64,000 bases of DNA from Lyngbya sp. PCC 8106 (GCF_000169095.1 NZ_AAVU01000017.1:78077-142076), one strand, 5' to 3'. Positions 45,000-54,094 are shown, counted from the first letter of the stretch. Translations and numbers: made by a program. Notes: generated from the sequence alone by a model not told the origin.

Positions 45000-45519
45000 G
45001 AATTTAACCTCTTAGCGTGTCGTGAAGACTGAAAGAGAGGAAATTGAGGATTACATAGAAAGAGGGAACAGGAGTCAAGCTTTTTTCGCCTCCTGTACTT
45101 CTACTTATCCATTTATCGTATGAATTCCTTGATCCCTAACTGGATTTCCTCTATTTCTAGATTAACTTACAATTTGGAATTTGAGTAAAAATTGTAAAAT
45201 TTGTTACATTTTTAGGTTTCAACCTGTAGTGTCTATCTATCGGGCTGAGGGGCAGAAGATCGGGATCACCGATAATTTAGCTACAATAACGATAAAATTA
45301 AACAAAAGACAGATGCGCTTTGGTTCATAACGTGTATTTTAGATTATGTTAAGTTCAGCTCAACTTTTGCCTGTTAACGGTTTAATCTTTCAGAAAATTT
45401 TCGTTGTCTTTGTCCAAAATAAAACAACTGATCATCATTTCAGGATTGACTGATAAAGCAACGTTCAATCAGCATTTTAACAAACAGTTTTGTAAAAACG
45501 AATCAACAGGTTGTGAGTA
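45000..45519. other. regulatory region between gdhA and a response-regulator kinase
   Basis: About 520 bases between divergent genes. It contains the NtcA-type palindrome described separately and AT-rich DNA. No reading frame or RNA gene is recognised. Confidence 0.5.
45194..45207 (-). promoter_or_regulatory. NtcA-type binding site
   Basis: GTAAAATTTGTTAC matches GTA-N8-TAC exactly. Toward gdhA a TAN3T -10 hexamer (TAAGTT) follows after about 24 bases, the class II NtcA-activated arrangement. In the other direction TAGTGT stands at about 19 bases, so activation of the plus-strand gene is also possible. Confidence 0.65.
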
Positions 45520-46674
45520 ATGAGTCAGGCTAAGATTCTGATTGTTGAAGATGAATTTTTGATTGCTCAGGGGTTAGCCCGTAAACTAGAAAAGTTAGGT
45601 TATCAAATCATTGATATTGTGGCGTCAGGGGTAGAAGCGATTCAACGAACTCGTGAATTTTACCCAGATTTGATCCTAATGGATATTGTAATCGAAGGAG
45701 ATTGCGATGGTATAGAAACGGCGGCTGAGATTTATAAATCTTATTTTATTCCGGTGATTTATGTCACCGCTTATGCCGATGATCAAATTTTAAAACGCGC
45801 TCAAGGTACCGGATCTTATGGTTATATTCTTAAACCTTTCAATGAACGAGAACTACACGCAACGATTCAAATTGCCCTCAGTAAACATCAACAAGCGCTC
45901 CAACTTCAACAGTCTGTAAAAAATGCAGAAACTAAATGTCAAGAAAAATCCCGACACCTTTCTCGGGCTTCTCATAATTTACGCAACCGTATGACTGTCA
46001 TCCAGGCAATTGCAGGAATTTTGCATGAATACGGAGAGCAGTTATCGACTCAGAAAAGACAAAAGCATCTAGACTTAATCCGCACTTCTATTCAAAATAT
46101 GGATGAGATCCTCGAAGATGTTTTATTTTTAATTCGTTCAGAAGCGGCTCAACATCCCTTTCAACCGGAACCGATGGATCTGATTGAATTTTGTGAAAAT
46201 TTATTTGAAGAATATAAAACATCTGTCACCGAAAAGCATACTCTACAATTAAATTATAATTGCAATTATTATCAAGCAAATCTAGACCGGAAACTTTTGT
46301 ATTATATCTTGAGCAATTTACTCTCAAATGCAATTAAATATTCTCCAGATGGAGGGCAAATTGTTTTAGAGATTAGCTGTGATTTGCAACAAGTAGTCTT
46401 TCAGGTCAAAGATCAAGGAATTGGAATTCCACCCAACTACTTTCAAAAACTGTTTGAACAATTTGAACGGGCTACTAATGTCGGTAAAATCAAGGGAACA
46501 GGGTTAGGACTTTCTATTGTTAAACAAGCGGTTAGTTTACATCAGGGTGAAGTTAGCGTTGAAAGTGAACTGGGTAAAGGAACAACTTTTACTGTGAAAT
46601 TACCTCTGACTTTATCTTCAGAAAAAATAGAATTTCAAACTAATAAAGTCTATGAATGTTTAGAGAAAAGTTAA
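45520..46674 (+). CDS. response regulator / histidine kinase fusion
   Basis: A 384-residue soluble protein. The receiver (1-125) has VEDEFLIAQG, phospho-Asp in LILMDIVIEGDCDG (a longer loop, as in AmiR/ANTAR-like and other cyanobacterial receivers) and Lys in LKPFNE. A coiled coil leads to HisKA with H-box LSRASHNLRNRMTVIQ and then HATPase (LSNLLSNAIKYSPDGGQ, DQGIGIPPNYF, GTGLGLSIV). The H-box is degenerate (NLRNRM for ELRTPL) but keeps the His. It is monocistronic and its stop is three bases from the hicA pseudogene on the other strand. Confidence 0.93.
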   Translation: MSQAKILIVEDEFLIAQGLARKLEKLGYQIIDIVASGVEAIQRTREFYPDLILMDIVIEGDCDGIETAAEIYKSYFIPVIYVTAYADDQILKRAQGTGSYGYILKPFNERELHATIQIALSKHQQALQLQQSVKNAETKCQEKSRHLSRASHNLRNRMTVIQAIAGILHEYGEQLSTQKRQKHLDLIRTSIQNMDEILEDVLFLIRSEAAQHPFQPEPMDLIEFCENLFEEYKTSVTEKHTLQLNYNCNYYQANLDRKLLYYILSNLLSNAIKYSPDGGQIVLEISCDLQQVVFQVKDQGIGIPPNYFQKLFEQFERATNVGKIKGTGLGLSIVKQAVSLHQGEVSVESELGKGTTFTVKLPLTLSSEKIEFQTNKVYECLEKS

Positions 46675-46677
46675 ACA

Positions 46678-46887
46678 CTATTGAATATCTGACTCTTTTA
46701 ACTCTGCTATCTTCATCAATGCTTTCAGGGTTCCTATCTTTAAATCCTGATTTTTATGGACTGGAATCGATATAATTTTTTGCTCCCCTGGCTTTTCATA
46801 AATGTGATGACTTCCCGTGATTTTTCTCAGAACCTACCCTTTTTTCTCAACAATTTTGCAGAACTTTTTACCTGAAATGGATTTCAT
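46678..46887 (-). pseudogene. hicA: hicA toxin with in-frame stop
   Basis: Read on the minus strand, the frame gives MKSISGKKFCKIVEKKG, stop, VLRKITGSHHIYEKPGEQ and continues through IISIPVHKNQDLKIGTLKAL to a natural end. This is a full HicA double-stranded RNA-binding-fold toxin with the catalytic His in TGSHHIY. The stop TAG (46834-46836) replaces the conserved Trp codon TGG of the KGW motif. The toxin is therefore dead unless read through. Its antitoxin gene hicB lies 1.3 kb upstream on the same strand, beyond the inserted tnpB element. Confidence 0.88.
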
Positions 46888-46905
46888 CTGAATTTGGCGT
46901 GGAAA

Positions 46906-46925
46906 CCCTCGCTTTTAGCGACGGG
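46906..46925 (+). repeat. left-end hairpin of the tnpB element
   Basis: CCCTCGCTTTTAGCGACGGG folds into a stem with a small loop and is matched by the right-end hairpin at 48167-48186, differing mainly in the loop. Confidence 0.85.
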
Positions 46926-46979
46926 AGGAAACGCCTCTTTTAATTACAAATTCACAGACTGTATGCTAAACTGTAAGAC

Positions 46980-48152
46980 ATGGTTGAAAAAGCTTACCGC
47001 TACCGACTTTACCCAACTCCCGAACAGGAAAGCCTGTTGAGGAGAACATTGGGGTGTGTGCGACTGGTGTACAACAAGGCACTAGCTGCACGCACCGAGG
47101 CGTGGTATAAGCAGAAAGAACGAGTAGGCTATTCTCAAACATCTTCGATGCTAACGGGGTGGAAAAAGCTTGATGAATTAGACTTCTTGAATGAGGTCAG
47201 TTGTGTTCCACTTCAACAAGGTCTAAGACACTTACAAACTGCGTTTACTAACTTTTTTGGGGGTCAAACAAAGTACCCAAATTTCAAAAAGAAACGTAAC
47301 GGTGGCAGTGCTGAATTCACCAAGTCAGCCTTCAAATTCAAAGAGGGTAAAGTCTATGTTGCCAAGTGCAAAGAGCCTTTACCCATACGTTGGAGTCGTC
47401 AACTTCCTAAAAATTGTAAACCATCTACCATCACGGTCAAACTAGATCCGAGTGGTAGATGGTTTGTTTCTTTGAGAGTTGACGACCCAACCAACCATCA
47501 ACTCAAACCCATCAATAAAAAAGTGGGAATTGATCTGGGAATTACCAGTCTGTTCACCACTTCTGACGGGGTTAAAGTTTCCAACCCCAAACATTTTGAC
47601 AAACTATACAAAAAACTCCGACTCGCTCAAAAATCTTTAAACCGAAAAATTAAAGGCTCAAAGAATAGAGAGAAAGCCCGAGTCAAAGTGGCTAGAATAA
47701 GCGCAAAAATCGCTGATTGCAGACGTGACCATACCCACAAGCTAACGACTCAACTGATTCGTGAAAATCAAACAATCGTCGTTGAGGATTTAGCGGTAAA
47801 GAACATGGTCAAGAATCACAAATTAGCCAGAGCAATCAGCGACGCTAATTGGGGAGAACTTATCCGACAACTCACCTACAAAGCGGAGTGGTACGGACGA
47901 GAATTAATCAAAATAGATCGTTGGTTTCCCAGTTCAAAGCGATGTTCCAATTGTGGGTATATTACAGAAAGAATGCCGTTGAATATTAGAGAATGGGATT
48001 GTCCTAAGTGCGACTCTCACCACGACAGAGATATCAACGCCTCAATTAATATTTTGGCCGCAGGACTTGCGGTGTTAGTCTGTGGAGCGACTGTAAGAGC
48101 AGAACAGAGTAAATCTGTTAAGCCGAGTGCAAAGAAGCAGAAACCCAAATAG
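46980..48152 (+). CDS. tnpB: RNA-guided endonuclease TnpB (IS200/IS605 family)
   Basis: A 390-residue intact TnpB. N-terminal YRYRLYPTPEQESLLRRTLG and KKLDELDFLNEV are in the wedge/REC part. RuvC Asp185 is in KVGIDLGITS, Glu269 in TIVVEDLAVKNM and Asp351 in HHDRDINASINIL. The zinc finger uses CSNC (322, 325) and CPKC (341, 344). All three catalytic acids are present, so nuclease activity is plausible. TnpB uses an RNA from the element's right end to cut the donor site and aid retention. It lies antisense to the hic genes. Confidence 0.95.
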   Translation: MVEKAYRYRLYPTPEQESLLRRTLGCVRLVYNKALAARTEAWYKQKERVGYSQTSSMLTGWKKLDELDFLNEVSCVPLQQGLRHLQTAFTNFFGGQTKYPNFKKKRNGGSAEFTKSAFKFKEGKVYVAKCKEPLPIRWSRQLPKNCKPSTITVKLDPSGRWFVSLRVDDPTNHQLKPINKKVGIDLGITSLFTTSDGVKVSNPKHFDKLYKKLRLAQKSLNRKIKGSKNREKARVKVARISAKIADCRRDHTHKLTTQLIRENQTIVVEDLAVKNMVKNHKLARAISDANWGELIRQLTYKAEWYGRELIKIDRWFPSSKRCSNCGYITERMPLNIREWDCPKCDSHHDRDINASINILAAGLAVLVCGATVRAEQSKSVKPSAKKQKPK

Positions 48153-48215
48153 TGATGTTTGGGAATCCCTCGCCTCTGGCGACGGGAGGATGTCAAACTG
48201 TGACTTCCACAATCT
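48060..48215 (+). ncRNA. predicted omega/reRNA region at the tnpB right end
   Basis: By analogy with studied TnpB elements the guide RNA scaffold overlaps the tnpB 3' end and right-end hairpin (48167-48186), and the guide is the flanking DNA just past the element. That would be about the first 16-20 bases after 48191, i.e. the 3' end of hicB read antisense. Exact ends cannot be read from sequence alone. Confidence 0.45.
48167..48186 (+). repeat. right-end hairpin of the tnpB element
   Basis: CCCTCGCCTCTGGCGACGGG, the partner of the left-end hairpin, lies 14 bases after the tnpB stop. Confidence 0.85.
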
Positions 48216-48396
48216 GGCTATCGGGTTCAGGAGTGTAAGAATTACTTGCAACCTCTAACCAACCTTCTATCCCATCCTGAAGATTGGTTAAAACTTCCTC
48301 CATTGTATCTCCTTCAGTAATACAGCCTGGTAAAGCTGGAACTTCTGCCCAATATCCACCTTCTTCTGCGGTATGTATCACTGCTTTAATCTGCAT
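48193..48396 (-). CDS. hicB: HicB-type antitoxin
   Basis: A 67-residue HicB partial RNase H-fold antitoxin: IKAVIHTAEEGGYWAEVPALPGC, TEGDTMEEVLTNLQDGIEGWLE and the usual end SQIVEVTV. The length is that of the short HicB form without a DNA-binding domain. It is intact, but its cognate toxin hicA is separated by the tnpB element and broken by a stop. The hicB stop codon lies just outside the element's right end. Confidence 0.93.
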   Translation of the reverse strand: MQIKAVIHTAEEGGYWAEVPALPGCITEGDTMEEVLTNLQDGIEGWLEVASNSYTPEPDSQIVEVTV

Positions 48397-48504
48397 CAGC
48401 CTTGTTTAGCTAGAATTTTGATGATCATTATTCTAACATTCTTTTGTCTCTGTTTCAGAAACTCCAAAAATTATCGATTCACCCATCCATTATAATATCT
48501 GCTT

Positions 48505-49245
48505 TCAAACTTGTAGGAGATAAAAAACATATCCATAATCAGCAGAATATTGACGATAGAGATCAATTTCACGTTGATGAAGTTCAATCACCGCTAGTTT
48601 CTCCGCATTATCTTGATACTTTTGAGATAAAGTGATCAATTTTTGTTCAAGCGGTGTGTAATAATTCACCCACCAAGCCAATTCTGGAAGAACAAAATAA
48701 TCAACTAAACGATATCCAGCTTGATTAATTAGGGTTAAATTAGATTCAATATCCTGCATTTGAGGATATTCTTCCGCCCAAAATTGTTTTAATTCTTCGG
48801 GTGGATTAGAACAAATCCAAGAAATCTCCGTTGCTGCTAAATACCCTTTGTCTTTTAACAGCGGTTTCCAACACCGAAGCGCATTTTTAAACCCAATACT
48901 ATAAGCCGAACCTTCCGCCCAAATCAGATCAAAACTGTTTGGATTAAATTCAAGCGCTGACATATCGGCGTTAACAACTTCAACCCGATCTTGAACTCCC
49001 TTTCTCACTGCTTCCTGATATAATTGTTCGAGAAAAGGTTGATGATTATCAACGGCGATTATTTTACCGTTTGAGAGTTCAAGCAGATGAAAAGTTTGCA
49101 TTCCCGGCCCACAACCCAAGTCCAAAATAAGCGGTTGGGGAGGTAAATCTGTTAACAGAGAATAAGCCCTTTGTGTTGACTCAAAATTACCCGGCCCTTC
49201 ACGGGGTAAACCTTGATGAATCTCGAAAAAAATCTCTAGGTTCAT
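48505..49245 (-). CDS. class I SAM-dependent methyltransferase
   Basis: A 246-residue methyltransferase. Motif I is LILDLGCGPGMQTFHLL (about 39-55), the acidic residue after strand 2 is in IIAVDNHQPF, motif II region VVNADMSALEFNPNSFDLIW, and YLAATEISWICSN follows. The N-terminal helices end in HQGLPREGPGNFEST, as in UbiE-like small-molecule methyltransferases. The substrate cannot be read. The upstream gene on the same strand (HEAT-repeat) is 110 bases away and may or may not be cotranscribed. Confidence 0.87.
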   Translation of the reverse strand: MNLEIFFEIHQGLPREGPGNFESTQRAYSLLTDLPPQPLILDLGCGPGMQTFHLLELSNGKIIAVDNHQPFLEQLYQEAVRKGVQDRVEVVNADMSALEFNPNSFDLIWAEGSAYSIGFKNALRCWKPLLKDKGYLAATEISWICSNPPEELKQFWAEEYPQMQDIESNLTLINQAGYRLVDYFVLPELAWWVNYYTPLEQKLITLSQKYQDNAEKLAVIELHQREIDLYRQYSADYGYVFYLLQV

Positions 49246-49356
49246 ATTAAAAAATACCTGAGTTTAAGCACAAGTTGATCAACAATGTCAAAGAAAAAAA
49301 GATCGGGAAATGGGGAGTCCAGCCCCCACATCCTACTTCCTAACTCCGTTTAGGGT

Positions 49357-50037
49357 TTACAGAGTTTCAGCTTCACTCAAACGACGAAGTGAGAATTCCG
49401 CCGCTTTCATCACTTGGGGATGATTATCTTTAGCTAAATATTTCAAAGCTGCTATACTCTTAGGACTGGGTAAGTTTCCTAACGCTTCTGAAAGCCGTTG
49501 TCGCACTAACCAATCTTCCGACTGAGCAAACCGTAAAATCGCGTCAATCGCATCTTTATCTTTGATCTCACCCAACGCTGCGATCGCCGCTTGTTGAATC
49601 ACAATCTCTTTTGAGTCTAACGCTTGTATCAGGGCATCGTGAGCGCGAATATCCTTGAGATTTCCTAAAGAAACAGCCGCACTAAACCGCACTAACCAGT
49701 CTGTATCTTCATAAAAAGCACGCACCAAAGGTTCAAAAGCTCGAATGTCTTCAAGATACCCTAAAGCACCTGCTGCATCCGCTCGAATCCCGTAATCTGG
49801 ATCAGATTCCAACAATTCGACTAAAATTGGGTAGCACTCCTCTGTTGGTTTGATACCCAGTGCAAACACCGCCATCGAACGGATCGGTAAATTGGGATCA
49901 TTTAAGACCTTCTTGATCAATGGAACTGCTTCTGTCGGGGAAACTTGTCGCAAAGAGGCTAACGCCAACATCCGATCGCGGGAGTTTTCGCTTTCCAGTT
50001 GAGTTGCAATGGTTTCTAGACTTAAAGGTTCATTCAT
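49357..50037 (-). CDS. HEAT-repeat protein (phycobilisome lyase-like, NblB/CpcE group)
   Basis: A 226-residue protein made of about six HEAT/PBS-lyase repeats, each of the form D-x-x-(V/I)-R-x-x-A-A-x-A-L-G (IRADAAGALGYLED, VRFSAAVSLGNLKD, IQQAAIAALGEIKD, VRQRLSEALGNLPS). This architecture is found in CpcE/CpcF bilin lyases and in NblB, which removes bilins during phycobilisome breakdown. Length matches NblB-like proteins, but many generic HEAT proteins look the same. No partner lyase gene is adjacent. Confidence 0.82.
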   Translation of the reverse strand: MNEPLSLETIATQLESENSRDRMLALASLRQVSPTEAVPLIKKVLNDPNLPIRSMAVFALGIKPTEECYPILVELLESDPDYGIRADAAGALGYLEDIRAFEPLVRAFYEDTDWLVRFSAAVSLGNLKDIRAHDALIQALDSKEIVIQQAAIAALGEIKDKDAIDAILRFAQSEDWLVRQRLSEALGNLPSPKSIAALKYLAKDNHPQVMKAAEFSLRRLSEAETL

Positions 50038-50198
50038 GGTGGAAAACTTATCAAAACTTTACATTGGAATTGCTTTGATCTTAATGGAGTCAGAAGATCT
50101 ACGCCACAAAGTACATTGAGGTGAAGATGCTGCGCTCCCCCACAGATCGGTTTAGGGGTGAAATGATCCACATTTTTATTCATATTTCTTGAGGAGTT

Positions 50199-52598
50199 AT
50201 GCCCGTCAACCCACTACCTCAGTATTCTTCCGCCTTAGAACAGGCCATTGATCGGAACCCGATTATCGTTACACCGGACACCTCACTTTATGAAGTGATT
50301 CAGTTAATCGGTCAGCTTAATCGGAGTAACCCTTTACCGACTGTTCAGACCCCAGAGAATGGCAACGGATTAGATCGATTGCTGGACTCCAATCAAACTC
50401 AAGCTGACTGTGTTTTGATTGTAGACGGAGAAAAATCAACTTCGTCATCGGAAACTTCGACTTTACAGGGAATTGTCACTGAACAGGAGATTTTGCAATT
50501 ATTGGCAACAGGATTATTAGATTATCCGGCGGAAGTTCGCTTGCACAAAACCCGAATTAGTGAGGTGATGTCGCCTTCGACTGTGAATTTAGTCGAATCT
50601 GAAGATCAAGATATTTTCACTGCTTTATCGTTGTTTCGACAGCATCAAATTTATCATTTACCCGTTCTCAATTCTCAAGGATATTTGCGAGGGGTGATTA
50701 CTCCAGAACGAATTCGGCGAGTGCTACAACCGTCTAATATTTTGCGTTTACGACGAGTCGGGGATGAAGTCACGCGCAAGCCTGTCACTGCACCTGCGAT
50801 CACTTCGTTGCTAAGTTTAGCGCAAATGATGTCGGCTCACCAAGCCAGTTGTGTTGTCATTTATCAATCTTCTCGCAAAAAACAACTCAATCCCATTGGA
50901 ATTGTCACAGCATTTGATATTGTCCAAGCTCAATATTTAGAATTAGATTTATCTCGAATCACGGCTGAAACCGTAATCGCCGGAAGTTCATTTTTTAGTC
51001 TAAAATCAGGTGATTCTCTCTGGGTTGCTCACCAGGAGATGCAACACCAGCAAGTGCAACGATTGATTGTTTGTGGTGAACAAGGAGAACTGATTGGAAT
51101 TATCTCTCAGATGAGTTTGTTGCGAATGCTCGATCCGACAGAAATGTATCGGGTGGTTCGCAATTTACAGCAATCTGTTGATCAATTACAATCTGAAAAA
51201 TTTGATTTACTCGAAAGTCGAGCCGCTCAACTCGAAGCCCAAGTTCAAGAACGCACGGCGAAACTGTATGAACAACTTCAACGGGAACGCTTATTTGCCA
51301 AGATTTCTTTTCAGATTCATCAATCACTTGATATTGAGGATATTCTAAATACAACCGTTGCAGAAGTGCGGTTAGTATTAAGTGCAGATCGAGTGCTAAT
51401 TTACCATGTGATGGCAAATCAGGCGGCTCATGTTGTGGCTCAATCTGTAGCTCCGGGATGGCAACCCCTCCTCGATAAAAAGTTAAAAAAACAGATTGTC
51501 AAAGATTATTTGACTGCCTTTGAAACGGATTCAGTTTATGCGATTTCTAATTTACAAAATAGCAGATTAACACCACAAGAACTCGAACGTTTAAACCAAG
51601 AGCAAATTCAAGCTTATCTTGTTGTTCCGATTCTCCAAGATGGGCAACTTTGGGGGATGATTGCCGCTCATCAATGCTCGACTTCTCGTCAGTGGCAGCC
51701 TTCAGAAATTACCGTTTTACAACAGTTAGCAACTCAACTGGCGATCGCGATTCAACAAGCTCAATTATACCGTCAAGTTCAAGATTTGAATACCGATCTC
51801 GAACGTCAAGTTCAAGAACGAACCTCAGAACTTCAACAAAAAGTTAAGGAACTTCAGCAACTCAATAAGCTGAAAGATGATTTTCTCAGTACCGTTTCTC
51901 ACGAACTGCGGACTCCTCTAACTAATATGAAAATGGCAATTCATATGATGAAGTTAGTCTCGCAAAATGAGCAAGTTCAACGCTATATTAGTATTTTAGA
52001 ACAGGAGTGGACAAGAGAAACAAACTTAATTAATGATTTGTTGGATTTACAAAAACTCGAAGCCTCATCAACGCCGATTTCTTTAGAAACTGTGGAGTTA
52101 TCCCAATGGCTACCTCAGATGCTTCAACCCTTCTATTCTCGAACTCAAGAGCGCCAGCAACTCCTTAATGTTAAATATCCTAAAAATCTGCCTTCTATTC
52201 TCAGCAATTCTAGTAGTTTAGAACGAATCTTAGCAGAGTTGCTCAATAACGCTTGTAAGTATACCCCGAATGGTGGTGAAGTTTGTTTAACCGTCCGAGA
52301 CGAAACAGCAACTGAAACTCGCTCTTCAAAAAAATCTTCTAAAACGAAGAATAATGAAGAAGATTCAAAACCATTGGGGGTGAAATTTACGATTACAAAC
52401 CAAGCAGAAATTCCAGAAAAAGAAATTCCCAAAATCTTTGATAAATTTTATCGAGTTCCCAATGCTGATCCCTGGAAACAAGGCGGAACGGGGTTGGGTT
52501 TAGCTTTGGTACAGAAATTAGTTGAACAACTGCGAGGAGAGATTAAAGTCAGTAGTCAAAAGAATTTAACCACTTTTACCGTTGAATTACCTCGATAA
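50199..52598 (+). CDS. CBS-CBS-GAF sensor histidine kinase
   Basis: A 799-residue soluble kinase. Two CBS-domain pairs occupy about 15-185 and 195-310 (ISEVMSPSTVNLVES, IYHLPVLNSQGYLRGVIT, QRLIVCGEQGELIGII). A coiled coil leads to a GAF domain at 360-525 ending LWGMIAAHQCSTSRQW, HisKA with DDFLSTVSHELRTPLTNM (about 570) and HATPase (LLNNACKYTPNGGE, GTGLGLALVQ). The GAF lacks the bilin-binding Cys position. CBS pairs usually sense adenine nucleotides, so the protein may link energy state to a phosphorelay. No receiver or regulator is adjacent. It ends ten bases from the convergent leuB. Confidence 0.93.
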   Translation: MPVNPLPQYSSALEQAIDRNPIIVTPDTSLYEVIQLIGQLNRSNPLPTVQTPENGNGLDRLLDSNQTQADCVLIVDGEKSTSSSETSTLQGIVTEQEILQLLATGLLDYPAEVRLHKTRISEVMSPSTVNLVESEDQDIFTALSLFRQHQIYHLPVLNSQGYLRGVITPERIRRVLQPSNILRLRRVGDEVTRKPVTAPAITSLLSLAQMMSAHQASCVVIYQSSRKKQLNPIGIVTAFDIVQAQYLELDLSRITAETVIAGSSFFSLKSGDSLWVAHQEMQHQQVQRLIVCGEQGELIGIISQMSLLRMLDPTEMYRVVRNLQQSVDQLQSEKFDLLESRAAQLEAQVQERTAKLYEQLQRERLFAKISFQIHQSLDIEDILNTTVAEVRLVLSADRVLIYHVMANQAAHVVAQSVAPGWQPLLDKKLKKQIVKDYLTAFETDSVYAISNLQNSRLTPQELERLNQEQIQAYLVVPILQDGQLWGMIAAHQCSTSRQWQPSEITVLQQLATQLAIAIQQAQLYRQVQDLNTDLERQVQERTSELQQKVKELQQLNKLKDDFLSTVSHELRTPLTNMKMAIHMMKLVSQNEQVQRYISILEQEWTRETNLINDLLDLQKLEASSTPISLETVELSQWLPQMLQPFYSRTQERQQLLNVKYPKNLPSILSNSSSLERILAELLNNACKYTPNGGEVCLTVRDETATETRSSKKSSKTKNNEEDSKPLGVKFTITNQAEIPEKEIPKIFDKFYRVPNADPWKQGGTGLGLALVQKLVEQLRGEIKVSSQKNLTTFTVELPR

Positions 52599-52608
52599 TT
52601 CCTCATAC

Positions 52609-53703
52609 CTAAGCATCTGCTTCGGCGAGTGCTAGAGCGAGTATTTCTCCCATTTCCCGACATCCCACAAGTTTCATCCCTTCTGATTTGATATCTCCGG
52701 TACGATAACCCCAATCCAGCACTTTCAGTACAGCCTGTTCGATTTTGTCTGCCGCAGAGGGTTGATCTAAACCATAGCGTAACATCATCGCGGCACTGAG
52801 AACTTGAGCGAGGGGGTTGGCTTTATCTTGTCCAGCAATATCGGGCGCCGAACCATGTACAGGTTCAAATACCCCTGGCCCCGATTCTCCTAAACTCGCC
52901 GAAGGAAGCATTCCAATACTTCCCGTCAGCATCGCCGCAGCATCCGAGAGAATATCGCCAAATAAATTCCCCGTCACAATCGTATCAAACTGTTTAGGCC
53001 AACGGACTAACTGCATGGCAGCATTATCAACATAAAGATGAGATAATTCAATCTCAGGATATTGATCAGCCAGTTGTGTAATCCGATCTCGCCAAAGTTG
53101 AGAGACATCAAGAACATTCGCCTTATCGACAGAACACAACTTTCCGCCTCGTTTTTTAGCCGTTTCAAACCCCACTCGTCCGATGCGATCAATTTCCGAC
53201 TCGGTATAAGCCATCGTATTGACTCCCCGTTTCTCTCCGGTTTCCGTCTCAAAAATTCCTTTAGGTTGACCGAAGTAAACGCCGCCTGTTAGTTCTCGAA
53301 CCACCATGATATCAACCCCTTCTACAACCTCTCGTTTCAGGGAGGAAGCATCCACTAAATGAGGTAAAATAGTAGCGGGGCGTAGATTAGCAAATAACCC
53401 TAATCCAGCTCTCAGCGCTAATAGTCCCGTTTCTGGACGTTGATGACGAGGTAAATTATCCCATTTATACCCCCCAATTGCAGCTAAGAGTACCGCATCA
53501 CTTTGGCGACATTGCTCTAGAGATGCAGCGGGTAAAGGTTCTCCTGTGGCATCAATTGCAACACCGCCAATTAATGCCTCTTGAAAGTCAAAGGTGATCT
53601 CTAATTGTTGACCAACGGCTTTGAGGACATCTACCGCCACTGCCATAATTTCAGGGCCAATGCCGTCGCCAGGAAGAAGAGTAATGCGGTAGTTCTGAGT
53701 CAT
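52609..53703 (-). CDS. leuB: 3-isopropylmalate dehydrogenase
   Basis: A 364-residue protein with the complete family pattern: LLPGDGIGPEIMAVA, LLALRAGLGLFANLRPA, VVRELTGGVYFG, the catalytic DKANVLDVSQLW, VTGNLFGDILSDAAAML and EPVHGSAPDIAGQDKANPLA. It oxidatively decarboxylates 3-isopropylmalate in leucine synthesis, NAD+ dependent, in the cytoplasm. Other leu genes are not in the window. It is monocistronic. Confidence 0.98.
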   Translation of the reverse strand: MTQNYRITLLPGDGIGPEIMAVAVDVLKAVGQQLEITFDFQEALIGGVAIDATGEPLPAASLEQCRQSDAVLLAAIGGYKWDNLPRHQRPETGLLALRAGLGLFANLRPATILPHLVDASSLKREVVEGVDIMVVRELTGGVYFGQPKGIFETETGEKRGVNTMAYTESEIDRIGRVGFETAKKRGGKLCSVDKANVLDVSQLWRDRITQLADQYPEIELSHLYVDNAAMQLVRWPKQFDTIVTGNLFGDILSDAAAMLTGSIGMLPSASLGESGPGVFEPVHGSAPDIAGQDKANPLAQVLSAAMMLRYGLDQPSAADKIEQAVLKVLDWGYRTGDIKSEGMKLVGCREMGEILALALAEADA

Positions 53704-54094
53704 AGGAATTCTAGATGGAGGAGTTGAAAATTTTAGGTAGGGTCAAGGTTTACAGTTTGAACTGTAATTTAGCCTATAATCATACCAAAATATCGCTCAA
53801 CTCTCAAAGCCATTAAAAATTTAGATTGGAATTAAATTTTGTGGTGTTTATATCGTAGTTTCTATTGGTTGTCAGGATGATGTTACGGACAAACTTACCT
53901 GTAGATATAGGCAAAACTTAGTCGTCGTTACTTCTGATTGCTGAAGAAAAAGGACTTTTATTGACCCGTGAACTCAAATCTCAAGTCTGACTCTTGCCGT
54001 TTAATCTCTTGAGACAATAGCATAGAATAGAGTAAGTAGAGTATTGATGACTCTCAGTTAAACTTTTCAGGCAACAGATGGGTGCAAGTGATCA
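53704..54094. other. intergenic region, divergent leuB / histidine kinase
   Basis: About 390 bases. It should hold the promoters of both genes. A short frame around 53932-53990 (LLLIAEEKGLLLTRELKSQV, the last 20 residues before a stop) might be the stump of a PIN/DUF3368-like gene; the evidence is weak. Confidence 0.4.

Larger units (their letters stand above)
46888..48191 (+). mobile_element. IS200/IS605-type TnpB-only element inserted between hicB and hicA
   Basis: An element of about 1.3 kb carrying only tnpB. Both ends show the same hairpin: CCCTCGC-loop-GCGACGGG at 46906-46925 and again at 48167-48186, each followed by AGGA. Removing roughly 46888-48191 would place the hicB stop one base before the hicA ATG, the expected operon junction, which supports these boundaries to within a few bases. 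No tnpA is present, so movement would need a transposase elsewhere. Confidence 0.8.

Noticed and set aside
53932..53990. Possible PIN/DUF3368 stump (LLLIAEEKGLLLTRELKSQV)
   Set aside because: Only about 20 residues are open and the similarity is loose.
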